Below, in pieces: positions 21,401 through 34,553 of a DNA stretch of 64,000 bases. The notes under the pieces are model-generated. The model saw only the letters and a program-made list of their open reading frames with translations. It was not told where the DNA came from and made no database searches. The position numbers were made by a program, and so were the translations under genes. How positions within the stretch are numbered: position 1 is the first letter of the stretch; each line of letters starts with the position of its first letter. Source of the stretch: Dioszegia crocea (taxonomy: Eukaryota > Basidiomycota > Tremellomycetes > Tremellales > Bulleribasidiaceae); contig BCKK01000002.1 in the NCBI GenBank assembly GCA_001600615.1, forward strand, positions 2,634,809-2,698,808, written 5' to 3'.

Positions 21401-23379
21401 GGCAACGACCTCAACTTTGATGGGTTTGGCGACGATGATATGGGCGGCGGAGGCTTCTCACAGCTCTTTGAACCGACACTGGCGAACGGCGGTGCATCCC
21501 AGGCCGATGCCACAAAGGTAAGTCCGCTGTCGAGCCTTAGCCACCATGAAGCTGATAGGTATAGGATGTCTTTGCGGGTATGCGTCCTGATCCCATGGCT
21601 TTGCTCAATGCCCACGCTGTCTTGCCCAAGAACATCATCTCCGAAACTCAAGCTCAGCGAGACGACGCGTTGGTTGCTGCTGAGATCGAAGACGCCATGG
21701 AGGCTCCTCGAGTGAGAACACAGGCGAAGCCTCAGTATCTGAATGACGCTGGGTAAGATCTGTTTGACTTATTCATATCAGAGGCAACTGACAAGGCAGA
21801 TTCTTCACTCAGACCAAACCGTCATCCCAATATCCCACCCAAGGCCGACTTGATCTTGCAGGATCATCCAGCGACATCCTCTCTTTCCAGCCTCAAACGG
21901 CCTACATTCCCAATAGCGATCAATTTGATCATCAGCCGAGCGATGTCGACAATATGGCGGATGATGTCGTGAGGACCGAAATTAGCGACCGGGGGAGCGA
22001 AGCCGATCGTACATCCCCTAGCGGCACCAGTCCGACCCAATCGTCAGCACCGCGCCTCAAATGCCTTCGCCGCCGAGGATCTGATGATCCCGTCGAGTCA
22101 CATGTGCTGGAGCCGACACAACTCAGCGTGACGACATCCCCTCCACCGCGCAATGCCATGCAGGAGCTCATGGCGAATAGTTGGCGGCCTCCAGCACCCA
22201 AACCCGGCGCGGTCAAACCGAGCAAATCTAGATTGGTAGAGGAGCAGGCGGAGGAAAGCGACGAGGACGATGGCTGGGCCCCGATAGGGGGTGGTGGTGG
22301 TGGAGAAGGAGAGGATGATGAGGGAGATGGCGATGATGCTTTCTTGGCGGAATTGGTCGATGATAAAATTGTTGACCCTGAGGAGAAGCGGAAGCAGGAT
22401 GAGCTGGCGGAGGAGAAAAGACGGTACGTGGCTGCCTTCTAATGATGACATTCGAAGCTGACTAGTCTAGTGAGATTGAGAAGGAGGATGATGCGAAGCG
22501 AGAACAGGACGCTCGGAAAGTTACCGAAGGTCAATATCGGATCAAGCGGAAGGGCATGGACATGGATCTCTCTTCAGATGACGAGTTGGAGAATGAAGGT
22601 GGCAGGAGGAGATTCAGCAAGCAGCAAAAGCGGGCTCGGCGGATGGAGAGGGCAGGCGGGTTCAACGGACTTCGTGAGTTGCGGCATGTCTCGAAAAAGA
22701 AAGGATTGATAGCTAACATGACGCAGCGGGAGAAACTAACGCTATGAAGGAGCAGTACGAGGATCACGACGATTCCGACCCGGAGGAAGACGTGGATGAC
22801 GAGGAAGAGACCCTAGTCATGAATCGATCCCCCGAAAGCAAATTGTCAAACAAGCAGATGCAGGAAAGGCTTCGCAAGGCTGGCGAGATCAATCGGAACG
22901 TAAGTAACGCTGACTTCGTCCCAGTTGAGACCGCTAGCTGATTGGGTTAGCCTGAACTCTTGGATAAACTCAACGCAGAGATTGGGATGGCGGATCACGA
23001 TGAAGACATGGACGATTTTACCATTTCTAGAGCGCGGCTCAAGGAGAATCTTCCGAACGCCGACGACGTGAGTCCTTCCTTTGTGTTGTGGATCAATGAT
23101 GATTGACGTCTATAGGACACATCCAGCTATCGAGCCACCATCCGAGATGGCGATTCGGCGCGGTACGCTGCCTACGTATCCGAGGAGTCTCAGGCGAATC
23201 GACGCGGAGTTGGAGTCACGTCGTCGGCCTCGGTCGTGAGGAGCATCCCCGCTTCCAAGTTGAGCAAAAATGATCAGAAACACGCTGCGAGGAAGTCTGG
23301 GGGAGGGTCGTCTGGAAGAGCTGGAGGGAGTGTGACTACAAAATTGTTGGCGACAAAGACAAAGTCATTTGCTTCTTGA
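18457..23379 (+). CDS. MRC1: Mrc1/Claspin replication checkpoint mediator
   Basis: Nine exons (18457..19752, 19798..19855, 19902..21517, 21565..21752, 21800..22423, 22471..22673, 22727..22899, 22951..23067, 23116..23379) give 1512 aa. The protein is long, acidic and Ser-rich, with many SQ/TQ sites, as expected for a checkpoint kinase substrate. The N-terminus is disordered. The C-terminal third holds the acidic Mrc1-like region: SDEDDGWAPIGG, DDAFLAELVDDKIVDPEEKR, GMDMDLSSDDELENEGG, RFSKQQKRARRMERAGGF and NKQMQERLRKAGEINRN. Central coiled stretches (EEAERVEAERKKAEEQRSEA) follow the fungal pattern. Mrc1 travels with the replication fork, links polymerase to the helicase and passes the stress signal to Rad53/Chk1. 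The start at 18457 is the first ATG after the C-rich leader. Assignment rests on composition plus the C-terminal block. Confidence 0.82.
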
Positions 23380-23692
23380 TTTTAGGATTCGCTGCTTGCC
23401 GTAGTGCTGTATAGTGCCATACCATATTTGTATATCCCTTATTGCTTTATCATTCTGCCTCGCATAGTTCTCAGATGTATATCATGGGCATTGCAATCCT
23501 CGAACCTATGTATATAATATAACAACAAGAAGTGGGAATCGTGAAGATGCCTTGACTATGCTACAGTTTGGAATTGGGTCTGATCATTGGATACCCAAAT
23601 GAGAACTAGACTGCGAGATATGTGGAAGCTAGATGGATACGGGATTAGATGTGCAAACTGAATTGGGACGGGAGGACATATGGGGAAGGGAG
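23380..23692. other. Convergent 3' region between MRC1 and RIM15
   Basis: These 313 bp lie between two stop codons that face each other. They are AT-richer than the surroundings, with TATATAAT-type runs near 23510-23525 that could serve as polyadenylation signals for either gene. No ORF is convincing. Confidence 0.5.
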
Positions 23693-26600
23693 TCATGGAC
23701 CAGCGGGAGTATCGGGTGGGGCGGCATTGGAGGATAGCTCGAATCCGAGTTTGGCGAGGCATCGGGTAAGGTCAATCTTTGAGACTGGTTTGGCGAGGAC
23801 GGCAGAGAAGAGCGTGCCTTCTTCAGATATCGCCTGGTACTTTTCGTAAGATGTCGCAGCGATGACTAGTTGGTTAGCCAGAGCCTGAAAATTGAGTGAT
23901 CATAGCGACTTACTTGGGGTGTTTTGATTATGGTTGTTGGTGGACCGAATCATCCGCGCCACTTGCTCTCCATTCACCACCGGCATGTGTATATCACAGA
24001 TAATGACGTCGAAGCCTAGAAGTTTCAGTTGATATTCTCACCTTATAAGCCTTGACTTACGGATACTGCCCATTGTCGCCGCCAGCGCCTGAGGACCGTC
24101 CTCGACGCAGATACACCGGCACCCCATCCTCGTCAAGAGCGTCTCGAGGATCTTCTGTGAGATGGGGTTATCCTCCGCTATCAGAACATCCAGCGTCCGA
24201 TCCATCATCACCAAGTTACTGTTGCCCTGGATGTCGGGACTATCAAAAGGGGAGGAGCTGGGGAATGAACCGGATCCAGATCCCGAGCCAGCCTGAGATG
24301 CATCAGACTGGAGCGAGACCTGCCTGCGCTGGCGCCATAGCTCCATGCTGGTGCTACGATCACTGACGACGCTGGAGCCAGACCCGGCTCGCAGGCGGGA
24401 TGGTGCCGAGGAGCGTCGGTTGAGATCTCCGTCATCGGAGGATTTGACGCGATCGAGGGCGTTGAGCTCGGATGGACGGCGTAGGTGCTGGGGCATGACG
24501 GGAACAGGGGGTATGGTGGATGGGGTAGTGAGAACGCCGCTGGAGCGAGATGGGGTCGACGCCGCGGAAGAGTTGGATGTGGTAGGTGAAGGAGGACCGC
24601 CCAGGTCTGAAGTCCTCCTCCTCGCCCGAGTCTTTCCCGCGACACGTTTGGTTGACGTGCTGACCGAGAGAGCAGCATCGAGCGCCTGGCCGATGGGTAC
24701 CATGGAATCGACCCGCAATTTCCGGATCATGTCATCGTTTGCCTGTTTCAGAACGGGAAGATTCCTGAAATTGAATGTCCCGAAATCCTCCTGCGCGGCG
24801 ATGTCCTCGGTCACCTGGTCCATCGCCGCTAGCGCCATGGGCGAGACATCCAGATTGCCTGTTGCGGCTTTGGTGACCTGCGGAGCATCCTCATCGTGGA
24901 AGCCGTGAACAGCTCCCCGAGCATCAAAGTAGTCGGTCGACTCTGGATCGGTGACCTGGGGGATGAAGCTGGCCTCCCCGTCTGTCAAAGATGACCAGTC
25001 CAGGTCGGCGAAGAAAGCATGCTGCTTGACCTCCTCAGCTCCCCGAGATCCGAGCCGATCATCAGGGTTCGAGCACATCAACCGGTCCATAAGGTCCCGC
25101 GCCTCAGCCGAGATCTCCACCTCGTCTTCGTGCCATTCGATACGCCGGGAGACGATGTTGTCAAAGACTTGGGAGGGCGTGTCTGCGTGGAAAGGAGGTA
25201 CACCGTAGATGAACTCGTAGAGGACAACTCCTAGAGCCCACCAATCGACTGTCCGGTCATCGTTCCCGATGCCCAGGATGCTTTCCGGGGCGAGATAGTC
25301 AGGGGTGCCGACGACTTTGGGAGGTTCTCGCCCAGTTGCCGATGGAGAATTGGGATCGGAGGATACTTTAGACAAATGTCTTAGATGTTTGGGGATGACG
25401 CTGGCGGACTCAGAGCCGCTAGACTCGTCCGCTGAACCCGAGTCATGCGCCGAGCTAAAGTAGCCCTGTTGCCGGGCTTGATTGACCATGTCGGGCGACA
25501 TGGCTGGGGAATTGGACGAGTTGGTTCGAACGCTCAGAGGACGAGCAGCGGCACGTAATGATGTCCCGCGTAGGTAAGCAGGTCTAGGTCCGGCGACCTG
25601 ACGGTTGAGTAGACCGATCCGCGAAAGCCCAAAGTCGGTGAGTTTGAGATGACCCTTGGAGTCGATAAGAAGATTGTCCGGTTTGATATCGCTGAAATCA
25701 GTCCCAGCCATTCTCATCACTCACCGATGGACAATATTGCGCGCATGGAGATATTCCAAACCCAACACCACTTCGGCAATGTAATTCCTCGCCCAATCCT
25801 CCGGTAAACCCCCTAAGGTTTTGACCAGTGTCGCACAATCTCCTCCGTTCAGATACTCCATGACCAAGTATAGATAGTCCTTGCTCTGGAACGAGAAGAA
25901 CAGCTTCACGACATAAGGCGATGTCGCCTGATTCATCAGGATCGTTCGCTCCGCCTTGACATTGGTAATCTGATTCTTCGCAATCATGTCTGACTTCTTC
26001 AAAGCCTTGATTGCAAAGTAATCACCAGTCGCCACCTTCTTCGCCAGATACACAGACCCAAATGCCCCGCGGGATATGGGTTTGATGATCTCAAAGTCTT
26101 TGATCGAAGGAGGTGCTCCTCGATTAAGCGCTGCCGAGGGAATGCGAGGTGAGAGCGGCATATCTCGGAACGCCTTTGATGGCCGACGGGCATGTGTACG
26201 TACACCACCGTCCGCTGGGGTAAGTCGCGGGGAATTTCGATCGGGTTTGAGCAGGGTCTGCGCGGGTGCATCGTTGGTGAGACTTCGGACTGGAGCTGAT
26301 TTGGGTGGCTCCAGAGCTGGAGATGGTGGCGCCGAAAGCTGAGTGCGAGGGACGGTAGCGCTACCGGAATCGGCGTGTGAAGTGGTTGGGCGGCCCGAAT
26401 GACCTAGAGTGACAGGCAGACGCGCCTGAGGAGCAATCTTGCGATGGCTAGGTGGCGAGTCTCCAGGATCAACAGTCTCGATGACAGTTGCGATCGAGGC
26501 GTCTGCAGCACCCGCGCTATCCGAACCGCTATCCGAACCGCTCGTTTCCTGCTCCCCCAGCACCTGATTCACCTTATCCTCCCACTCGTGTCTCGTCTTT

Positions 26601-29600
26601 TCAGAGTACCTGATCGTACTCTGCATCCGTGCAATTGCTTTATGCTTACGCCGGAGCTGATCCTCGACGTGCGTAAAGAGCAATGCGAGAGCATGATCTG
26701 TGGTGGTTGGCCGTTGCCAACGAGTGATTTTGAGTAGCTTTTCCTCCGACTCGGGATCGAGGTACCTCTGCAGGTTGAAAGGGAGATCAGTTTCCTCTTG
26801 CCGCACTGCCGGTGACTCAATTTGCACCGCAGTCTGCAAGATCTCTGCGGCCTCGACGAGATGTTGCTGTGTGACCTTCTTCCGCTCGACTAGTTGGAGG
26901 ACCGCCGGTTGCCCGTTGTCTCCTTGTACTGACTCCGGCAGGGTGAGGAAGAGTACGCCCTGATACTGCGCAGCCGCATCGTCATCCGCACTGCCAATTT
27001 GGGCATTGAGTTTGAGCACCGTTCGACGGAGATCATGTAGACATTCGTCGGCCTCTGTGATCTCGGCCTCGAGACGATGGACCGCATCGCAAGTTTCGTT
27101 GTGCTTTTCGAAAAACCAAGTAGCGATGTCCCGCTCGCAGATCCGGCAGAGGATACCCTCTATAGCGATACGACCGTCTTTGGGGAAGGCAGCCTCGGAG
27201 GCGTCGGTCTGGGTAGCTGGAACGGGTTTGAGCACCCACATGGTGTGTGAAGGCGCATCAAGCTCCCGCATGAGCATGCCCACACCTTCGAGCTCAATGT
27301 ACATGGGCCCAGGCGCCCGTGTCTGATCCCGGTCATCGGGGACCTCATGCAATTCGAGCCTTACACGAAGTTGGACGGTGTTATTGTCATCTTCGAGCAG
27401 CTTCTGCGTGGCTTCGGCGAATGTAGACGCATCGGCCGGCGCAAGGATCTCCGTGATGGGCCGGAAGAGCACATCATCAGGATCGCGACTGAGGCGTCAG
27501 CAACAATCAGTCGCAGAGCAAAGAACCCACCCTGTGACCTCCATAATCGCGTCGTTGATATACTGCACCTCCTCCCCCTGTAGACTCAACTCCATGACGA
27601 TGTTGACGCTTTTGGCGTGGTCCGCCAGAATCTGGAGATTCTCCGCAGCTCGTGCTTTGGGCGTTTCGGACGGCCTTTTCCCAGTCGGGGATGTAGGGCT
27701 CGCGACTTCGAGCATGAGCTCCGGCAAGGGTTCCGGTATCTGTAGCGAGTTGGGCGAGGGGGATTGGGGATGGGAGAGCGGGCTGAGGAGACCAGTGGAC
27801 GAGGGCGGTCGAGGTTGCTCCTCCTGCCGGTTCTCCTCTCGCTGAGGTTTCATCACAAACACCAGCGGCTCATTCTCCACCTCCTCCGCATCGAAATTCC
27901 AGAACCCCTTCTCCGCCTCCCACCAGTCCAGGACTTGTGATAATTTGGCAACTTCCATCAAGATGCTGAGATACCAGCTCCTCCCTGGCCACGACTCGTT
28001 GTCGTCCCACTTCCGGCCGACCTTCTGTATGCTTTGAATCACATCCGAGCACATTGTAGGTTTCGCAATGAGCTGATTGATGGAAGATTCGAGGACGTCC
28101 GTGGCAAGTACGATCAATTCCTGCAGAGCGGCCAGGAATCGACGATCGGTGTCTGGTACTATTGTGACAGGCATGGGTGAGCGAGAGCGAGATGTGGAAC
28201 GCGAGGATGAAGCAGAATGGGCACGGTCGGCAAAGTTGAATCCTCGAGCTACGCGATCGCGTTGACCCATAGCTCGAGCGGGGACAGTGCTCGTCCGACG
28301 TCTTGGCCGGCTGGGGCTACTGGGAAGCATACTCATTCGTCGAGAGGGACTCGTACCAGTCGCCCGAGATATCGATGCCCTTCGACTGGGTCCTCTGGAA
28401 GATGACACTGATTGTTAGCTGAAGACAGGTAAATCAGACTAACCTGTTCTCGGCCCAAGCCCGTCAAAGGCATCCCCAAAGTCGCCATCACTCTCATCGG
28501 CGTCCACCAAGGGAGAATCGCTAATGGATTCAAAGTAATCCTCTGCATCCTCAAATGACCGCTCCACCGTCCGCTTTTGCTCCTCGGCGAAAGTCGTAAT
28601 GGATGCAATCATTTCGCGCAGCATGTCATCGCACACCTCCTTGGCAGCGTTCAACCTTCGCTTGACGTGCCGGCGCACTGAAGCGACAGTCAATTCGGCG
28701 CCGGGCGCGACGGGACGATTTTCGAGCTGATCATGAGCAGCCAGCAGATTGACAGGGACGATGGGGGAAGGCGTTTGATTCCAAAGGGGTAATCCAGGAG
28801 TAAGACCTGGGCCGTAAAGAGGACCGTAGGATGAGGACCGGGATGTTTGTTCGCTGGGGCGCTGAGTGACCTGCTCTGTGGATGATCCGCTTCGAGAGGG
28901 ATTTGCCGGCATTCTGGCGGGCGGTCTCGATAGGACGTTCGAATCGAGATCGAGTCGAAGATTAGGCTGCCGACGGCGCGAGTCAAGACTACCTCTAGAT
29001 GAGGGCCCATCTTCGGCTGGCAGCAGGAGTTTAGCGCGAGGTGAAATGGGAGCAACAACTGTCTTTTGAGCAATCCGAGAGATATCGGCGGATGTAGATA
29101 CGTTCAAAGCCGAGTCGGCCCTTTCGACTCTGGGCCTGATGTCAGCGTGCGACGCAGCGTTGCGGAGGGTTTGCTGTGGAGGGGGAACCTGCTCGCGAAG
29201 AGAGCCGGACATGGAGGGAGTGGCAGTGGGCGAGGCAACAGGACTGTTTTCGCTACCTCGCCGACTGCCCGGAGCGGATGGTAGTCGGCGTGTGCGATCG
29301 CGGCCAAGACCCGATGATCGGTAGGGGGGAGGGAACTGATTTTCGGGGATGAAGTTGGATTTGACAGCACTCCACCACCCCTCCATCTTGCTTACAAGAT
29401 TCTTCTTCCGCTTGATAGCAGCCGAATTCCCGGTATCTGTCGAACGAGTAGAACCGGCGGACACTTGGCGCGGACGCTCAAAGACGCTCGATTTTCGCTG
29501 CGCCGATTTGAGGTCGATGGAGGATCGGAGAGACAGACTCCGGCGTCGTTGACCGCTATACGATCGTTCATTGACGCTGCCGTACTCGTCTCGGCTCGTA

Positions 29601-32327
29601 CTAGGCGTGAGGGCTAAGGCAGACTCCCCGTCATAACCCAAACCCGTGTTGCGACTAGCACTGCCACGCGATGGCCCGCCCTCATCGGTGGTACTGGCAG
29701 TAGGGCTGGTCGAGGTCGACCCCATCGCTGAGATACTCGCCTGATCCAGCGGACGCTCCTCCGGTATCCGACTCGGGACTCGGACCGCCTGAGCCTCGGC
29801 CCGGATCTTCTGATCTTTATATCGCTTATAGCAATCATACCAGTCCACCCATTCGATTCCGCCCACCGTACCACCGGCGCTCGGTTCTCTCTCCATTCCC
29901 ATCCCACCCTGAAGAAGAGCAACGGCAGACCGTAAAGACCCGGAGCTTAGATCGAGCGGAGAACTGCCTTGCGCGCTGCTAGGCGAGATACCAGCCCCGC
30001 CCATGGCAGCGGGAAAGTTGGGCAAGTCCTCGCCAAAGGACGAAGCCCTTGCTGGCTCATGAACGTCCCATGCTGCCTGTCGATCCGAGCGCGGTGCGGC
30101 GAGCATGGCAGGAGAACTGGAGGTCGTCGATCTATTGAAAGCAGGCGGGACCGGCTTGTCGTCCGACGCGCCCTGAATTGTCAGACTCGCTTTCGTCATT
30201 CACTCACAGAGTTTCCTGCAGAATTTGGTCGCCAACGCTGCAGCTTCGCCTGCCGACTTTGCATAATCATGTTCGCATGACTAGCTGCGTCCCCTAGCTG
30301 CGTCAGACCCGCCAGATCCATCTGCAGTGTCTTGTCCGTGGTGGACCGGATCCGAGGTCGACCCGAGGGCAGCCCACCGACCGGCGTCATGGTGCCACTA
30401 ACATTGACGGGAGGCTGCAAGAGTTTGTTGGACGGCAAGTTTAAGCCTAGACCGTAGGGCGATGACCGGCCCAGCGTTGCCGCTTCAGCTGTAGGCGGCG
30501 TCCACTGTGGTGGAGATCTGGTAAACTCGTCGACAACGAGTGGCTTTGTGATGGATTCGTGCATGGAAGTACGATAGCGATTGTGGCGCGCTCCAACTGA
30601 TAAGAACGGTCCGCTCGATTCAGCTTCCGCAGGCAGGGAGGGTCGAGGTCTGGAATGGGTCTGCGAAGTCGATGAGCTAGATGAGGACGAATGGTGGACT
30701 GAAGCGATGGAGGCGGGGGTTGCGAGAGCCGCGGCGTTGGTCTGAGGTGCTGGCGTACTCGGGACGGATATTGTGGGTCTCCCCTTACCGAGATCGAGAG
30801 CGCTTGGCGGGTGAGGGGGAGGGGGAGGAGGCATCGAGGATGAGTGTCCGAGATCTCGAGAAGAATGGGGGAATTCCCTTTTGGTCGCAGAGGTTGGGAG
30901 TGAGGAGTGGATTTGAGGTAGCTCCATCGAGGACGCCATGGAGGGACTCGAAGACGCGATGCTTTGGCTTTTCATCAATTCCGTTGCCAGTTTCACCGAC
31001 GTCGGAACGCGATTTAAACGCATAGCGCCATTACCGGATGATGAGGCAGCTGATGAAGCTTCGGGCTGATTAGGGGAGCCGAAAGCCGACGATTCAGAAC
31101 CGGATGTGGTCCAGGGGGATGGGAGGGGATTGAGAGGCGAAATCATCGATGCTGAGGTGGACAGATTCGCGACGGGCAAGGCGCCAAGGGATTGACGACC
31201 TCCTAGAATAGGCATCTTGCCGGAACCAGCAGTGTTCAGGAACTCCGAGGGTCTGCGTTGACGAGCCGGACTGCAAATCAGCCACATTCCCCTGAGCAAA
31301 CTCACCTGCCCACTCCTCCTTGACCACGAGAACTCCTAGAATCCTGTTCAGATCCAGGTCCCCTTCCTCCAACACTACCGGAACCATACGATGAAGATCC
31401 AGACGCCGATGATGCCTCCCATCCTGTCCAGCCCAGGCCCAATCCCAACGTATTCTCCCTCGTGTCCGTCGGCGAGCCCGCGGCAGACCGAGCTGTATCA
31501 ATCGGGAAAAGCTCCGGCGAGTAATGATTCCGTGGACTGGACCCGGCCGCACTGACGCTGGACCCCGGAGCTACTGAGGATGCACTCGACCCGCTTCGCT
31601 CTCGATTGTGCCCTTTGCTCTTGGTTCGACTTAGATCCTCCATTCGACGTATGGGTGCTGATATATTTTTGGCACGGGGTGGTGATTCTCGAAGAGGAGA
31701 GGGATTGGGAAGACTGCCTGATATGTTTGGAGGTGCAAGAGTTCCACTCGTGGATCTTCGGGCCTTGTTCAGGAAAGATCCGGGTGTCATGGGTTGCGGG
31801 CGAGCTATAGATGGGGAAGGCGGACGGGAGAAGGATTTCTCCGTTGATGATGGCGAACCGCCTCGACTGCCCCCAGCGCGACTGGGATTTGGGCTGACTG
31901 TCCGAGGTCGTTCCATTATTGCTTCTCGCAATCTTGGCGTACCGCTGCCCACGGAGGCAGGCGAATCCTGACCGGTACCTGCGTCCCTTTCATCATCGCT
32001 GGAATGTGAACTGGAAGAGGAGGTATCAGAGTTCAGAGGGACGATCGCTTGCGCGAGGGGGGATGGAAATGAAGGAGTCGCAGCAAAGGACGCTGTTTGA
32101 CGCCTATGTCCCGGTATCGTCGTGAAGGCTTGGGGGAGCTGAAGGGTGCCAGGAGTGGGGCGGGTGGCGGTGGTTTCGCGAGCGGAAGATTGTGATGTAG
32201 ATGTAGGAGACGTAGGAGATGATGGACGCGAAGGAACGAAGCTGCCCAGATCGCCTACCGTTGATGTCTTAGCAGGCGTAGGAGTCTGCTCGGGTTCTTC
32301 ATCGAGGTAAAAGATTCCCGTAGACAT
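23693..32327 (-). CDS. RIM15: Rim15-type protein kinase with PAS, zinc finger, AGC kinase and receiver domains
   Basis: Eight exons (31306..32327, 30208..31270, 28444..30172, 27531..28407, 25725..27488, 24061..25691, 23914..24015, 23693..23865) encode 2786 aa, well above yeast Rim15 (1770 aa). Domain order is diagnostic: about 1500 residues of Ser/Pro-rich disorder, a PAS-like segment near 1535-1640 (EVQYINDAIMEVTGRDPDD), a CxxC...H...C finger near 1678-1697 (ILCRICERDIATWFFEKHNE), and the kinase from about 2029 (SRGAFGSVYLAKK, AIKALKK, HRDIKPDN, LTDFGLSRI). Roughly 110 inserted residues separate DFG from GTPDYLAPE, as in Greatwall/Rim15 kinases. A receiver domain follows, with DVLIAEDNPISQ and phospho-acceptor Asp near 2703 (DVIICDIHMP). 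Rim15 drives quiescence and stress programmes when TORC1/PKA activity falls. Confidence 0.93.
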
Positions 32328-33028
32328 CGCAGCGACATGGGCAGGTTTTGTGGATAGGGAGGGTGATCAGTCCGCCCGGATGCAAAGCACCTCGTCGCGG
32401 CTTTGAGCGCAATGGACGTGAGATATCGATAGCCGAATGATTTATGGTATGGAAAGAGTCGAAGGAGGGGTAGGCAATTGGCTGCGGGATATAAATATAG
32501 ATCAAAGCGCGAATTCTGAGCACTCACGAATAATGGCTGATGTGCTACTGTCAGACCCAAAGGAAGCCTTTGTGCATCGTGCACTGTTTCCAAGGTACAA
32601 AGCGAGACGTGCAGACGCAGAATGGGGTCGTGCCTAGCTCCGGCCGCAGAGCACAAAGCGTGTAGTGTCGTGTCTCGGTAACTTCAGATGCGAGCCTAAG
32701 CGGACCTTGACAGCGTGTCGTGCGACTTTCGAGCGTCTAAGAAGTCGGCCTGCACTTCCTTGGCTAAGCGGAGGTGATTAGGATAGGTATTGATGGGTGG
32801 CGGGATACCTTTACACTATAGATTGAGGGTGCAAGGGTGAATTGATGGATGACATTGAATTGACCGGTGCCTAATATGGAATCTGGATTTCAGGGTAAAA
32901 TGTTGAAACCGTGCCTGGCTTGACGCTAAGAACCTTAACTTTAGCGCTGCGTTACGTCAGCAATCGAGACTCACCCAACCTTATCCCGCGCACTCAACTG
33001 CATAGGTTGCATATTACTTCTCGCACTC
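32328..33028. promoter_or_regulatory. Shared divergent promoter, RIM15 (-) / GTR2 (+)
   Basis: This 701-bp region separates two start codons pointing apart. It carries a TATA-like ATATAAATATAG at 32489..32500, readable on both strands and about 160 bp upstream of the RIM15 start. ORFs in it are short and unconvincing, so it is best read as regulatory sequence plus two 5' UTRs. Confidence 0.6.
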
Positions 33029-34423
33029 ATGGACACCCGTGGAGAGTCATCCAAGCCCCGTCCGGCCGCTGTCACTGCTCAAAGCCAGGCGGATGATGGA
33101 CAATCGTCACGGCGAAACATACTCGTGCTCGGCTCCCGCAAGTACGCCAGCAGCTTCGACATTGTGATCAACGCTCATTCCGCAGATCCGGTAAATCAAG
33201 TTGCATCAAGACGATATTCCAGCAGTGTCCTGTCAAGGATGTGCCGTTCTTCGGAGTGACTCAAAAGGTTGAGAAAATCATTTACAAGTGGGTTGTAGCC
33301 TCCTTCGGTCAGATCACTGTTCGCTAAACTGCAGCTCAATCGTTCAACTTCAGGTATGGGATACACCGCCCAACTTTGATGTGGACCAGCTCGAGACTGG
33401 CCTCAAGTCCTTCTCGACGCTGATCTATGTTATCGATATGCAGGTGGGTCCTGGACTGCATCCTGGCTGATATCGTCAGCAAGATGATACGTACCACGAA
33501 GCAATCTACCGATTTGTGACCATCATGTTGAAAGCCTATATCGCCAATCCCGGCATGAAGTTTGCTGTCTTTATACATAAAGCTGAAATGCTGTCAGAAG
33601 ATTACAGAGGAGGTACGTTTCTCTAATACACCAAGCTGATGATTAGAGAACTACGCCGAGATCCAAAGGACAGTCCAAGAAGACCTCGAAGATTTCCCCT
33701 ATCACACCCTGCAATCACTAGATCCTAACACCAACTATTCGGACCAATCCGTTACTCAGGGTATCACCAACCATCTGATGGGCGAGATTCGTTTCGAAAT
33801 GACCAGCGTTCACGATGTTTCATTGAGAGATGCCTGGAGTAAGGTCCTTCAAGGGATTATGGAGATGTTGCCTGCTGTCGAAAGTCTGCTTCTGAGCTTC
33901 ACCGATGTACGTCATACGAGCTTCAAGCAGTCACCTCAGCTGATTATCAGAATTCTGGTATAGACAATTCATATCTATTCGACATTCGCTCTGGTGTCGT
34001 CCTCGCGACCGACAATCGCCATCGGAACGACGCCACTCTTGAGCAAGTTACAGAGTACCTGAGCAGGTTCCTGCAATTCCGAGATCTTTATAAGTGAGTG
34101 CATGTATAGACTTGACTGACGTCTAGATCCCTCGGAGACTCACCGCCAGAGGATCCACAGCCCACGGACGATCTCGAGTGGTGGGATAGAGAAGATCCAT
34201 CGGAGCAATGGATGACTCAGGCTACGAGGTTATCGCCAAATACGACCCTTTCTTTGTGGCAGTTCACACCGTGAGTCTCATACTCTGAATCTGCTAATCC
34301 TGCAGTGATGTCGCCCTGGTCGTTCTACTTCGCACGGATACTTGGCAAGAGATGAGAGGCACAATAGAGTATAATCTGACCTTTCTGCGGCAAGGGGTGC
34401 GGCGGATAATGCAGGAAGTGTAG
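33029..34423 (+). CDS. GTR2: Gtr2/RagC-type Rag GTPase
   Basis: Eight exons (33029..33141, 33186..33287, 33335..33443, 33480..33612, 33647..33906, 33951..34093, 34127..34270, 34306..34423) give 373 aa. The P-loop is GSRKSGKSS (residues 35-43), then FIHK near 139, MTSVHDVSLRDAWSKVLQ and NSGIDNSYLFDIRSGVVLAT, which match RagC/Gtr2 (TSIYDHSIFEAFSKV, NSGIEKAFLFD). Rag heterodimers sit on the vacuole or lysosome and tell TORC1 about amino acids. Several features are odd. The G3 motif reads WDTPPN (80-85) instead of WDFPGQ, G4 reads HKAE (141-144) instead of HKVD, and a loop of about 25 residues is inserted before MTSVHD. It could therefore be a diverged Gtr2 or a lineage-specific Rag paralogue. 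Confidence 0.85.
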
Positions 34424-34553
34424 CGGGACATCATAGGAACATCTAAGGATCTGACATGTATACAAGTATCATCCTACTTTACAACTGTCACTACGGATAT
34501 TAATTACAACGTATGCCTTACAGTTCTGCTCAGTTTCGAGAGTTTCATCGACA

